DNA of 64,000 nt from Bathymodiolus brooksi (Eukaryota; Mollusca; Bivalvia; Mytilida; Modiolidae): NCBI GenBank assembly GCA_963680875.1, contig OY804579.1, positions 32,225,804 to 32,289,803 on the forward strand, read 5' to 3'. Of this stretch, positions 26,707 to 40,764 are shown piece after piece; positions within the stretch are counted from its first letter, which is position 1, and the number at the start of each line of letters is the position of its first letter. The notes under the pieces are model-generated. The model was not told the origin of the DNA. It saw nothing but the letters and a program-made list of their open reading frames with translations, and made no database searches. Made by a program: the position numbers and the translations under genes.

Positions 26707-29700
26707 ATTCCGTCTTCTCATAAGACATAAGACATACATACATAAGACACTTGCTATGTTACTCATATAGTCACCAAGGGTAAGGAGTTCCGCCTTCTCA
26801 TAATACATAAGACATATATACATAAGACACCCGCTATGTTACTCATATAGTCACCAAGGGTAAAGAGTTCCGTCTTCTCATAAGACATAAGACATATATA
26901 CATAAAACACCCGCTATATTACTCATGTAGTCACCAATGGTAAGGAGTTCCGTCTTCTCATAAGACATAAGACATACATACATAAGACACTTGCTATGTT
27001 ACTCATATAGTCACCAAGGGTAAGGAGTTCGCCTTCTCATAATACATAAGACATATATATATAAGACACCCGCTATGTTACTCATATAGTCACCAAGGGT
27101 AAAGAGTTCCGTCTTCTCATAAGACATAAGACATATATACATAAGACACCCGCTATATTACTCATATAGTCACCAAGGGTAAGGAGTTCCGTCTTCTCAT
27201 AAGACATAAGACATATATACATAAGACACCCGCTATGTTACTCATATAGTCACCAAGGGTAATGAGTTCCGTCTTCTCATAAGACATCAGACATATATGC
27301 ATAAGACACCCGCTATGTTGCTCATATAGTCACGAAGGGTAAGGAGTTCGTCTTCTCATAAGATATAAGACATACATACATAAGACACTTGCTATGTTAC
27401 TCATATAGTCACCAAGGCTAAGGAGTTCCGCCTTCTCATAATACATAAGACACTTGCTATGTTACTCATATAGTCACCAAGGGTAAAGAGTTCCGTCTTC
27501 TCATAAGACATAAGCCATATATACATAAGACACCCGCTATGTTACTCATATAGTCACCAAGGGTAAGGAGTTCCGTCTTCTCATAAGACATAAGACATAC
27601 ATACATAAGACACCCGCTATGTTACTCATATAGTCACCAAGGGTAAGGAGTTCCGTCTTCTCATAAGACATAAGACATATATGCATAAGACACCCGCTAT
27701 GTTACTCATATAGTCACCAAGGGTAAGGAGTTCCGTTTTCTCATAAGACATAAGACATATATACATAAGACACCAGCTATGTTACTCATATAGTCACCAA
27801 GGGTAAGGAGTTCCGCCTTCTCATAATACATAAGACATATATACATAAGACACCCACTATGTTATTCATATAGTCACCAAGGGTAAGGAGTTTCGTCTTC
27901 TCATAAGACATAAGACATATATACATAAGACACCCGCTATGTTACTCATATAGTCACCAAGGGTAAGGAGTTCCGTCTTCTCATAAGACATAAGACATAC
28001 ATACATAAGACACCTGCTATGTTGCTCATATAGTCACCAAGGGTAAGGAGTTCCGTTTTCTCATAAGACATAAGACATATATACATAAGACACCCGCTAT
28101 GTTACTCATATAGTCACCAAGGGTAAGGAGTTCCGTCTTTTCATAAGACATAAGACATACATACATAAGACACCTGCTATGTTACTCATATAGTCACCAA
28201 GGGTAAGAAGTTCCGCCTTCGCATAAGACATAAGACATATATACATAAGACACCTGCTATGTTACTCATATAGTCACCAAGGGTAAGGAGTTCTGCCTTC
28301 TCATAAGACATAAGACATATATTCATAAGACACCAGCTATGTTACTCATATAGTCACCAAGGGTAAGGAGTTCCGACTTCTCATAAGACATAAGACATAT
28401 TTGCATAAGACACCCGCTATGTTGCTCATATAGTCACCAAGGGTAAGGAGTTCCGTCTTCTCATAAGATATAAGACATACATACATAAGACACTTGCTAT
28501 GTTACTCATATAGTCACCAAGGGTAAGGAGTTCAGCCTTCTCATAATACATAAGACATATATACATAAGACACCCGCTATGTTACTCATATAGTCACCAA
28601 GGATAAGGAGTTACGTGTTTATATAAGACATAAGACATATATACATAAGACACCCGCTATGTTACTCATATAGTCACCAAGGGTAAGGAGTTCCGTCTTC
28701 TCATAAGACATAAGACATACATGCATAAGACACCCGCTATGTTGCTCATATAGTCACCAAGGATAAGGAGTTCAGTCTTCACATAAGACATAAGACATAT
28801 ATACATAAGAAACCCGCTATGTTACTCATATAGTCACCAAGGGTAAGAAGTTCCGTCTTCTCATAAGACATAAGACATACATACATAATACACTTGCTAT
28901 GTTACTCATATAGTCACCAAGGGTAAGGAGTTCCGCCTTCTCATAATACATAAGACATATATACATAAGACACCCGCTATGTTACTCATATAGTCACCAA
29001 GGGTAAGGAGTTCCGTCTTTTCATAAGACATAAGACATATATACATAAGACACCCGCTATGTTGCTCATATAGTCACCAATGGTAAGGAGTTCCGTCTTC
29101 TCATAAGACATAAGACATACATACATAAGACACTTGCTATGTTACTCATATAGTCACCAAGGGTAAGGAGTTCCGCCTTCTCATAATACATAAGACATAT
29201 ATACATAAGACACCCGCTATGTTACTCATATAGTCACCAAGGGTAAAGAGTTCCGTCTTCTCATAAGACATAAGCCATATATACATAAGACCCCCGCTAT
29301 ATGACTCATATAGTCACCAAGGGTAAGGAGTTCCGTCTTCTCATAAGACATAAGACATACATACATAAGACACCCGCTATGTTACTCATATAGTCACCAA
29401 GGGTAAGGAGTTCTGCCTTCTCATAAGACATAAGACATATATTCATAAGACACCCGCTATGTTACTCATATAGTCACCAAGGGTAAGGAATTCCGTCTTC
29501 TCATAAGACATAAGACATATATACATAAAACACCCGCTATATTACTCATGTAGTCACCAATGGTAAGGATTTCCGTCTTCTCATAAGACATAGGACATAC
29601 ATACATAAGACACTTGTTATGTTACTCATATAGTCACCAAGGGTAAAGAGTTCCGTCTTCTCATAAGACATAAGACATATATACATAAGACACCCGCTAT

Positions 29701-30719
29701 GTTACTCATATAGTCACCAAGGGTAATGAGTTCCGTCTTCTCATAAGACATCAGACATATATGCATAAGACACCCGCTATGTTGCTCATATAGTCACGAA
29801 GGGTAAGGAGTTCGTCTTCTCATAAGATATAAGACATACATACATAAGACACTTGCTATGTTACTCATATAGTCACCAAGGCTAAGGAGTTCCGCCTTCT
29901 CATAATACATAAGACACTTGCTATGTTACTCATATAGTCACCAAGGGTAAAGAGTTCCGTCTTCTCATAAGACATAAGCCATATATACATAAGACACCCG
30001 CTATGTTACTCATATAGTCACCAAGGGTAAGGAGTTCCGTCTTCTCATAAGACATAAGACATACATACATAAGACACCCGCTATGTTACTCATATAGTCA
30101 CCAAGGGTAAGGAGTTCCGTCTTCTCATAAGACATAAGACATATATGCATAAGACACCCGCTATGTTACTCATATAGTCACCAAGGGTAAGGAGTTCCGT
30201 TTTCTCATAAGACATAAGACATATATACATAAGACACCAGCTATGTTACTCATATAGTCACCAAGGGTAAGGATTTCCGCCTTCTCATAATACATAAGAC
30301 ATATATACATAAGACACCCACTATGTTATTCATATAGTCACCAAGGGTAAGGAGTTCCGTCTTCTCATAAGACATAAGACATATATACATAAGACACCAG
30401 CTATGTTACTCATATAGTCACCAAGGGTAAGGAGTTCCGTCTTCTCATAAGACATAAGACATACATACATAAGACACCTGCTATGTTGCTCATATAGTCA
30501 CCAAGGGTAAGGAGTTCCGTTTTCTCATAAGACATAAGACATATATACATAAAACACCCGCTATATTACTCATGTAGTCACCAATGGTAAGGAGTTCCGT
30601 CTTCTCATAAGACATAGGACATACATACATAAGACACTTGTTATGTTACTCATATAGTCACCAAGGGTAAGGAGTTCGCCTTCTCATAATACATAAGACA
30701 TATATATATAAGACACCCG
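26707..30719. repeat. Nested HOR zone with 65-bp monomers
   Basis: A rare CACGAAGGG monomer marks unit positions at 27331, 29795 and 30898 (and 33122). The spacings are 2,464 bp (31 x 80 minus 16) and 1,103 bp (14 x 80 minus 17), matching one 65-bp monomer and one or two 79-bp monomers in each unit. CATGTAGTCACCAATGG recurs at 26924, 29547 and 30571. The ACGTGTTTATATAAG monomer at 28613 recurs at 32100 (offset 3,487). This zone therefore holds older, rearranged relatives of the 2,224-bp unit that follows. Confidence 0.8.
27395..27459 (+). repeat. 65-bp monomer in the CACGAAGGG unit
   Basis: Carries the 15-bp loss between CATAAGAC copies plus AATACATAAG and CACTTGCTA. Equivalent 65-bp monomers lie at 29859-29923, 30962-31026, 33186-33250 and 58290-58354, always just after the CACGAAGGG monomer, so this pair travels as one haplotype. 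Confidence 0.9.
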
Positions 30720-32943
30720 CTATGTTACTCATATAGTCACCAAGGGTAAAGAGTTCCGTCTTCTCATAAGACATAAGACATATATACATAAGACACCCGC
30801 TATGTTACTCATATAGTCACCAAGGATAATGAGTTCCGTCTTCTCATAAGACATCAGACATATATGCATAAGACACCCGCTATGTTGCTCATATAGTCAC
30901 GAAGGGTAAGGAGTTCGTCTTCTCATAAGATATAAGACATACATACATAAGACACTTGCTATGTTACTCATATAGTCACCAAGGCTAAGGAGTTCCGCCT
31001 TCTCATAATACATAAGACACTTGCTATGTTACTCATATAGTCACCAAGGGTAAAGAGTTCCGTCTTCTCATAAGACATAAGCCATATATACATAAGACAC
31101 CCGCTATGTTACTCATATAGTCACCAAGGGTAAGGAGTTCCGTCTTCTCATAAGACATAAGACATACATACATAAGACACCCGCTATGTTACTCATATAG
31201 TCACCAAGGGTAAGGAGTTCCGTCTTCTCATAAGACATAAGACATATATGCATAAGACACCCGCTATGTTACTCATATAGTCACCAAGGGTAAGGAGTTC
31301 CGTTTTCTCATAAGACATAAGACATATATACATAAGACACCAGCTATGTTACTCATATAGTCACCAAGGGTAAGGAGTTCCGCCTTCTCATAATACATAA
31401 GACATATATACATAAGACACCAGCTATGTTACTCATATAGTCACCAAGGGTAAGGAGTTCCGTCTTCTCATAAGACATAAGACATACATACATAAGACAC
31501 CTGCTATGTTGCTCATATAGTCACCAAGGGTAAGGAGTTCCGTTTTCTCATAAGACATAAGACATATATACATAAGACACCCGCTATGTTACTCATATAG
31601 TCACCAAGGGTAAGGAGTTCCGTCTTCTCATAAGACATAAGACATACATACATAAGACACCTGCTATGTTACTCATAGTGTCACCAAGGGTAAGAAGTTC
31701 CGCCTTCGCATAAGACATAAGACATATATACATAAGACACCTGCTATGTTACTCATATAGTCACCAAGGGTAAGGAGTTCTGCCTTCTCATAAGACATAA
31801 GACATATATTCATAAGACACCAGCTATGTTACTCATATAGTCACCAAGGGTAAGGAGTTCCGTCTTCTCATAAGACATAAGACATATTTGCATAAGACAC
31901 CCGCTATGTCGCTCATATAGTCACCAAGGGTAAGGAGTTCCGTCTTCTCATAAGATATAAGACATACATACATAAGACACTTGCTATGTTACTCATATAG
32001 TCACCAAGGGTAAGGAGTTCAGCCTTCTCATAATACATAAGACATATATACATAAGACACCCGCTATGTTACTCATATAGTCACCAAGGGTAAGGAGTTA
32101 CGTGTTTATATAAGACATAAGACATATATACATAAGACACCCGCTATGTTACTCATATAGTCACCAAGGGTAAGGAGTTCCGTCTTCTCATAAGACATAA
32201 GACATACATGCATAAGACACCCGCTATGTTGCTCATATAGTCACCAAGGATAAGGAGTTCAGTCTTCACATAAGACATAAGACATATATACATAAGAAAC
32301 CCGCTATGTTACTCATATAGTCACCAAGGGTAAGAAGTTCCGTCTTCTCATAAGACATAAGACATACATACATAAGACACCCGCTATGTTACTCATATAG
32401 TCACCAAGGGTAAGGGGTTCCGCCTTCTCATAAGACATAAGACATATATACATAAGACACCCGCTATGTTACTCATATAGTCACCAAGGGTAAGGAGTTT
32501 CGTCTTCTCATAAGACATAAGACATACATGCATAAGACACCCGCTATGTTGCTCATATAGTCACCAAGGATAAGGAGTTCAGTCTTCACATAAGACATAA
32601 GACATATATACATAAGAAACCCGCTATGTTACTCATATAGTCACCAAGGGTAAGAAGTTCCGTCTTCTCATATGACATAAGACATACATACATAAGACAC
32701 CCGCTATGTTACTCATATAGTCACTAAGGGTAAGGGGTTCCGCCTTCTCATAAGACATAAGACATATATACATAAGACACCCACTATGTTACTCATATAG
32801 TCACCAAGGGTAATGAGTTCCGTCTTCTCATAAGACATAAGACATACATACATAAGACACCCGCTATGTTACTCATATCGTCACCAAGGGTAAGGAGTTC
32901 TGCCTTCTCATAAGACATAAGACATATATACATAAGACACCCG
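30720..32943. repeat. 2,224-bp tandem duplication, copy 1 (28 monomers)
   Basis: CACGAA (30898/33122), CGCCTTCGCATAAG (GCA at 31708/33932), ACGTGTTTAT (32100/34324) and CATATCG (32874/35098) all recur exactly 2,224 bp downstream. The length equals 26 monomers of 80 bp plus one of 79 and one of 65 bp. Very few differences were noticed between the copies (for example GGATAATG against GGGTAATG near 30.83 kb), making this among the youngest events in the window. Confidence 0.93.
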
Positions 32944-35167
32944 CTATGTTACTCATATAGTCACCAAGGGTAAAGAGTTCCGTCTTCTCATAAGACATAA
33001 GACATATATACATAAGACACCCGCTATGTTACTCATATAGTCACCAAGGGTAATGAGTTCCGTCTTCTCATAAGACATCAGACATATATGCATAAGACAC
33101 CCGCTATGTTGCTCATATAGTCACGAAGGGTAAGGAGTTCGTCTTCTCATAAGATATAAGACATACATACATAAGACACTTGCTATGTTACTCATATAGT
33201 CACCAAGGCTAAGGAGTTCCGCCTTCTCATAATACATAAGAAACTTGCTATGTTACTCATATAGTCACCAAGGGTAAAGAGTTCCGTCTTCTCATAAGAC
33301 ATAAGCCATATATACATAAGACACCCGCTATGTTACTCATATAGTCACCAAGGGTAAGGAGTTCCGTCTTCTCATAAGACATAAGACATACATACATAAG
33401 ACACCCGCTATGTTACTCATATAGTCACCAAGGGTAAGGAGTTCCGTCTTCTCATAAGACATAAGACATATATGCATAAGACACCCGCTATGTTACTCAT
33501 ATAGTCACCAAGGGTAAGGAGTTCCGTTTTCTCATAAGACATAAGACATATATACATAAGACACCAGCTATGTTACTCATATAGTCACCAAGGGTAAGGA
33601 GTTCCGCCTTCTCATAATACATAAGACATATATACATAAGACACCAGCTATGTTACTCATATAGTCACCAAGGGTAAGGAGTTCCGTCTTCTCATAAGAC
33701 ATAAGACATACATACATAAGACACCTGCTATGTTGCTCATATAGTCACCAAGGGTAAGGAGTTCCGTTTTCTCATAAGACATAAGACATATATACATAAG
33801 ACACCCGCTATGTTACTCATATAGTCACCAAGGGTAAGGAGTTCCGTCTTCTCATAAGACATAAGACATACATACATAAGACACCTGCTATGTTACTCAT
33901 AGTGTCACCAAGGGTAAGAAGTTCCGCCTTCGCATAAGACATAAGACATATATACATAAGACACCTGCTATGTTACTCATATAGTCACCAAGGGTAAGGA
34001 GTTCTGCCTTCTCATAAGACATAAGACATATATTCATAAGACACCAGCTATGTTACTCATATAGTCACCAAGGGTAAGGAGTTCCGTCTTCTCATAAGAC
34101 ATAAGACATATTTGCATAAGACACCCGCTATGTCGCTCATATAGTCACCAAGGGTAAGGAGTTCCGTCTTCTCATAAGATATAAGACATACATACATAAG
34201 ACACTTGCTATGTTACTCATATAGTCACCAAGGGTAAGGAGTTCAGCCTTCTCATAATACATAAGACATATATACATAAGACACCCGCTATGTTACTCAT
34301 ATAGTCACCAAGGGTAAGGAGTTACGTGTTTATATAAGACATAAGACATATATACATAAGACACCCGCTATGTTACTCATATAGTCACCAAGGGTAAGGA
34401 GTTCCGTCTTCTCATAAGACATAAGACATACATGCATAAGACACCCGCTATGTTGCTCATATAGTCACCAAGGATAAGGAGTTCAGTCTTCACATAAGAC
34501 ATAAGACATATATACATAAGAAACCCGCTATGTTACTCATATAGTCACCAAGGGTAAGAAGTTCCGTCTTCTCATAAGACATAAGACATACATACATAAG
34601 ACACCCGCTATGTTACTCATATAGTCACCAAGGGTAAGGGGTTCCGCCTTCTCATAAGACATAAGACATATATACATAAGACACCCGCTATGTTACTCAT
34701 ATAGTCACCAAGGGTAAGGAGTTTCGTCTTCTCATAAGACATAAGACATACATGCATAAGACACCCGCTATGTTGCTCATATAGTCACCAAGGATAAGGA
34801 GTTCAGTCTTCACATAAGACATAAGACATATATACATAAGAAACCCGCTATGTTACTCATATAGTCACCAAGGGTAAGAAGTTCCGTCTTCTCATATGAC
34901 ATAAGACATACATACATAAGACACCCGCTATGTTACTCATATAGTCACTAAGGGTAAGGGGTTCCGCCTTCTCATAAGACATAAGACATATATACATAAG
35001 ACACCCACTATGTTACTCATATAGTCACCAAGGGTAATGAGTTCCGTCTTCTCATAAGACATAAGACATACATACATAAGACACCCGCTATGTTACTCAT
35101 ATCGTCACCAAGGGTAAGGAGTTCTGCCTTCTCATAAGACATAAGACATATATACATAAGACACCCG
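32944..35167. repeat. 2,224-bp tandem duplication, copy 2
   Basis: Immediate head-to-tail copy of 30.72-32.94 kb with the same 28-monomer order. Within each copy a ~400-bp segment is itself duplicated: the ATGCATAAG / CAGTCTTCACATAAG / AAGAAGTTCCG run occurs twice (near 32.2 and 32.5 kb, and again near 34.4 and 34.7 kb). After 35.17 kb the order changes. Confidence 0.92.
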
Positions 35168-38117
35168 CTATGTTACTCATATAGTCACCAAGCGTAAGGA
35201 GTTCCGTCTTCTCATAAGACATCAGACATATATGCATAAGACACCCGCTATGTTGCTCATATAGTCACCAAGGGTAAGGAGTTCCGTCTTCTCATAAGAC
35301 ATAAGACATACATACATAAGACACTTGCTATGTTACTCATATAGTCACCAAGGGTAAGGAGTTCCGCCTTCTCATAATACATAAGACATATATTCATAAG
35401 ACACCCGCTATGTTACTCATATAGTCACCAAGGGTAAGGAATTCCGTCTTCTCATAAGACATAAGACATACATACATAAGACACTTGCTATGTTACTCAT
35501 ATAGTCACCAAGGGTAAGGAGTTCCGCCTTCTCATAATACATAAGACATATATACATAAGACACCCGCTATGTTACTCATATAGTCACCAAGGGTAAAGA
35601 GTTCCGTCTTCTCATAAGACATAAGACATATATACATAAAACACCCGCTATATTACTCATATAGTCACCAAGGGTAAGGAGTTCCGTCTTCTCATAAGAC
35701 ATAAGACATACATACATAAGACACCCGCTATGTTACTCATATAGTCACCATGGGTAAGGAGTTCTGCCTTCTCATAAGACATAAGTCATATATTCATAAG
35801 ACACCCAGCTATGTTACTCATATAGTCACCAAGGGTAAGGAATTCCATCTTCTCATAAGACATAAGACATACATACATAAGACACCCGCTATGTTACTCA
35901 TATGGTCACCAAGGGTAAGGAGTTCTGCCTTCTCATAAGACATGTATACATAAGACACCCGCTATGTTACTCATATAGTCACCAAGGGTAAGGAGTTCCG
36001 TCTTCTCATAAAACATCAGACATATATGCATAAGACACCCGCTATGTTGCTCATATAGTCACCAAGGGTAAGGAGTTCCGTCTTCTCATAAGACATAAGA
36101 CATACATACATAAGACACCCGTTATGTTACTCATATAGTCAACAAGGGTAAGGAGTTCCGTCTTCTCATAAGACATAAGACATACATACATAAGACACCC
36201 GCTATGTTACTCATATAGTCACCAAGGGTAAGGAATTCCATCTTCTCATAAGACATAAGACATACATACATAAGACACCCGCTATGTTACTCATATAGTC
36301 ACCAAGGGTAAGGAATTCCATCTTCTCATAAGACATAAGACATACATACATAAGACACCCGCTATGTTACTCATATGGTCACCAAGGGTAAGGAGTTCTG
36401 CCTTCTCATAAGACATGTATACATAAGACACCCGCTATGTTACTCATATAGTCACCAAGGGTAAGGAGTTCCGTCTTCTCATAAGACATAAGACATATAT
36501 GCATAAGACACCCGCTATGTTGCTCATATAGTCAACAAGGGTAAGGAGTTCCGTCTTCTCATAAGACATAAGACATACATACATAAGACACCCGCTATGT
36601 TACTCATATAGTCAACAAGGGTAAGGAGTTCCGTCTTCTCATAAGACATAAGACATACATACATAAGACACCCGCTATGTTACTCATATAGTCACCAAGG
36701 GTAAGGAATTCCATCTTCTCATAAGACATAAGACATACATACATAAGACACCCGCTATGTTACTCATATAGTCACCAAGGGTAAGGAATTCCATCTTCTC
36801 ATAAGACATAAGACATACATACATAAGACACCCGCTATGTTATTCATATAGTCACCAAGGGTAAGGAGTTCCGCCTTCTCATAATACATAAGACATATAT
36901 ACATAAGACACCCACTATGTTATTCATATAGTCACCAAGGGTAAGGAGTTCCGTCTTCTCATAAGACATAAGACATATATACATAAGACACCCGCTATGT
37001 TACTCATATAGTCACCAAGGGTAAGGAGTTCCGTCTTCTCATAAGACATAAGACATACATACATAAGACACCTGCTATGTTGCTCATATAGTCACCAAGG
37101 GTAAGGAGTTCCGTTTTCTCAAAAGACAAAAGACATATATACATAAGACACCCGCTATGTTACTCATATAGTCACCAAGGGTAAGGAGTTCCGTCTTCTC
37201 ATAAGACATAAAACATACATACATAAGACACCTGCTATGTTACTCATATTGTCACCAAGGGTAAGAAGTTCCGCCTTCGCATAAAACATAAGACATATAT
37301 ACATAAGACACCTGCTATGTTACTCATATAGTCACCAAGGGTAAGGAGTTCTGCCTTCTCATAAGACATAAGACATATATTCATAAGACACCAGCTATGT
37401 TACTCATATAGTCACCAAGGGTAAGGAGTTCCGTCTTCTCATAAGACATAAGACATATTTGCATAAGACACCCGCTATGTTGCTCATATAGTCACCAAGG
37501 GTAAGGAGTTCCGTCTTCTCATAAGACATAAGACATACATACATAAGACACTTGCTATGTTACTCATATAGTCACCAAGGGTAAGGAGTTCAGCCTTCTC
37601 ATAATACATAAGACATATATACATAAGACACCCGCTATGTTACTCATATAGTCACCAAGGGTAAGGAGTTACGTCTTCATATAAGACATAAGACATATAT
37701 ACATAAGACACCCGCTATGTTACTCATATAGTCACCAAGGGTAAGGAGTTCCGTCTTCTCATAAGACATAAGACATACATGCATAAGACACCCGCTATGT
37801 TGCTCATATAGTCACCAAGGATAAGGAGTTCAGTCTTCACATAAGACATAAGACATATATACATAAGACACCCGCTATGTTACTCATATAGTCACCAAGG
37901 GTAAGAAGTTCCGTCTTCTCATAAGACATAAGACATACATACATAAGACACCCGCTATGTTACTCATATAGTCACCAAGGGTAAGGGGTTCCGCCTTCTC
38001 ATAAGACATAAGACATATATACATAAGACACCCGCTTTGTTACTCATATAGTCACCAAGGGTAATGAGTTCCGTCTTCTCATAAGACATAAGGTTTATAT
38101 GCATAAGACACCCGCTA
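35168..38117. repeat. Mixed zone introducing the 73-bp NdeI/BstEII monomer
   Basis: The first 73-bp monomers with CATATGGTCACC (TATGG at 35901 and 36374, 473 bp apart) appear here, with GGAATTCC (EcoRI) monomers between them. From ~36.85 to 38.1 kb the order (AATACATAAG, CGCCTTCGCATAA at 37279, ACGTCTTCATATAAG at 37671) matches 58.7-59.9 kb, where the landmarks lie at 59113 and 59425. The offset differs by one monomer (21,834 then 21,754), so this is a dispersed copy of the same HOR some 21.8 kb away. Confidence 0.8.
35731..35811 (+). repeat. 81-bp monomer (CACCCAGCTA variant)
   Basis: One extra base in the tail (CACCCAGCTA rather than CACCCGCTA) makes this monomer 27 codons long. The same variant recurs near 46.66, 49.57 and 54.17 kb, each time with AAGTCATATATTCATAAG, so it marks related units. 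Confidence 0.9.
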
Positions 38118-38204
38118 TGTTGCTCATATAGTCACCAAGGGTAAGGAGTTCTGTCTTCTAATAAGACATAAGACATAAGACATATATACATAAGACACCC
38201 GCTA
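38118..38204 (+). repeat. 87-bp monomer (7-bp gain)
   Basis: Has an additional ATAAGAC, giving three CATAAGAC copies in a row before TATATA. The same 87-bp monomer, always with CTGTCTTCTAATAAG, occurs at 39878-39964, 40765-40851 and 42845-42931; a relative at 59872-59958 has CAGTCTTCTCATAAG. Confidence 0.92.
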
Positions 38205-39877
38205 TATTACTCATATAGTCACCAAGGGTAAGGAGTTCCGTCTTCTCATAAGACATAAGACATATATACATAAGACACCCGCTATGTTACTCATATAGTC
38301 ACCAAGGGTAAGGAGTTCCGTCTTCTCATAAGACATAAGACATACATACAAAAGACACCCGCTATGCTACTCATATAGTAACCAAGAGTAAGGAGTTCCG
38401 TCTTCTCATAAGACATAAGACATACATACATAAGTCACCCGCTATGTTACTCATATAATCACCAAGGGTAAGGAGTTCTGCCTTCTCATAAGACATAAGA
38501 CATATATTCATTAGACACCCGCTATGTTACTCATATAGTCACCAAGGGTAAGGAGTTCCGTCTTCTCATAAGACATAAGACATACATACATAAGACACTT
38601 GCTATGTTACTCATATAGTCACCAAGGGTAAGGAGTTCCGCCTTCTCATAATACATAAGACATATAAACATAAGACACCCGCTATGTTACTCATATAGTC
38701 ACCAAGGGTAAAGAGTTCCGTCTTCTCATAAGACATAAGACATATATACATAAGACACCCGCTATGTTACTCATATAGTCACCAAGTGTAAGGAGTTCCG
38801 TCTTTTCATAAGACATAAGACATATATACATAAGACACCCGCTATGTTACTCATATCGTCACCAAGGGTAAGGAGTTCTGCCTTCTCATAAGACATATAT
38901 ACATAAGACACCCGCTATGTTACTCATATAGTCACCAAGGGTAAGGAGTTCCGTCTTTTCATAAGACATCAGACATATATGCATAAGACACCCGCTATTT
39001 TGCTCATATAGTCACCAAGGGTAAGGAGTTCCGTCTTCTCATAAGACATAAGACATACATACATAAGACACTTGCTATGTTACTCATATAGTCACCAAGG
39101 GTAAGGAGTTCCGCCTTCTCATAATACATAAGACATATATACATAAGACACCCGCTATGTTACTCATATAGTCACCAAGGGTAAAGAGTTCCGTCTTCTC
39201 ATAAGACATAAGCCATATATACATAAGACCCCCGCTATATTACTCATATAGTCACCAAGGGAAAGGAGTTCCGTCTTCTCATTAGACATAAGACATACAT
39301 ACATAAGACGCCCGCTATGTTACTCATATAGTCACCAAGGGTAAGGAGTTCTGCCTTCTCATAAGACATAAGACATATATTCAAAAGACACCCGCTATGT
39401 TACTCATATAGTCACCAAGGGTAAGGAATTCCGTCTTCTCATAAGACATAAGACATACATACATAAGACACTTGCTATGTTACTCATATAGTCACCAAGG
39501 GTAAGGAGTTCCGCCTTCTCATAATACATAAGACATATATACATAAGACACCCGCTATGTTACTCATATAGTCACCAAGGGTAAAGAGTTCCGTCTTCTC
39601 ATAAGACATAAGACATATATACATAAAACACCCGCTATATTACTCATATAGTCACCAAGGGTAAGGAGTTCCGTCTTCTCATAAGACATAAGACATACAT
39701 ACATAAGACACCCGCTATGTTACTCATATAGTCACCAAGGGTAAGGGGTTCCGCCTTCTCATAAGACATAAGACATATATACATAAGACACCCGCTATGT
39801 TACTCATATAGTCACCAAGGGTAATGAGTTCCGTCTTCTCATAAGACATAAGATTTATATGCATAAGACACCCGCTA
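38118..39877. repeat. 22-monomer HOR unit (1,760 bp)
   Basis: Bounded by 87-bp monomers. Length is exactly 22 x 80, because the +7 monomer is balanced by one 73-bp monomer near 38.88 kb. Internal landmarks (CATATAAACA at 38661, TATCGTC at 38854, GACGCCC at 39307) recur 2,647 bp downstream in the 40.8-42.8 kb unit. Confidence 0.88.
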
Positions 39878-40764
39878 TGTTGCTCATATAGTCACCAAGG
39901 GTAAGGAGTTCTGTCTTCTAATAAGACATAAGACATAAGACATATATACATAAGACACCCGCTATATTACTCATATAGTCACCAAGGGTAAGGAGTTCCG
40001 TCTTCTCATAAGACATAAGACATATATACATAAGACACCCGCTATGTTACTCATATAGTCACCAAGGGTAAGGAGTTCCGTCTTCTCATAAGACATAAGA
40101 CATACATACAAAAGACACCCGCTATGTTACTCATATAGTAACCAAGAGTAAGGAGTTCCGTCTTCTCATAAGACATAAGACATACATACATAAGTCACCC
40201 GCTATGTTACTCATATAATCACCAAGGGTAAGGAGTTCTGCCTTCTCATAAGACATAAGACATATATTCATAAGACACCCGCTATGTTACTCATATAGTC
40301 ACCAAGGGTAAGGAGTTCCGTCTTCTCATAAGACATAAGACATACATACATAAGACACTTGCTATGTTACTCATATAGTCACCAAGGGTAAGGAGTTCCG
40401 CCTTCTCATAATACATAAGACATATATACATAAGACACCCGCTATGTTACTCATATAGTCACCAAGGGTAAAGAGTTCCGTCTTCTCATAAGACATAAGA
40501 CATATATACATAAAACACCCGCTATATTACTCATATAGTCACCAAGGGTAAGGAGTTCCGTCTTCTCATAAGACATAAGACATACATACATAAGACACCA
40601 GCTATGTTACTCATATAGTCACCAAGGGTAAGGGGTTCCGCCTTCTCATAAGACATAAGACATATATACATAAGACACCCGCTATGTTACTCATATAGTC
40701 ACCAAGGGTAATGAGTTCCGTCTTCTCATAAGACATAAGATTTATATGCATAAGACACCCGCTA
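39878..40764. repeat. 11-monomer HOR unit (887 bp)
   Basis: 887 bp equals 10 x 80 plus 87. It corresponds to a unit that kept the beginning and the end of the 22-monomer unit but lost the middle eleven monomers, an expected product of unequal exchange between the similar AATACATAAG trimers. Confidence 0.85.

Noticed and set aside
35750..35938. 62-codon forward open frame
   Set aside because: Satellite frame kept open by the 81-bp CACCCAGCTA monomer; the start codon exists only because of an AAG to ATG change (CCATGGGTAAGG).
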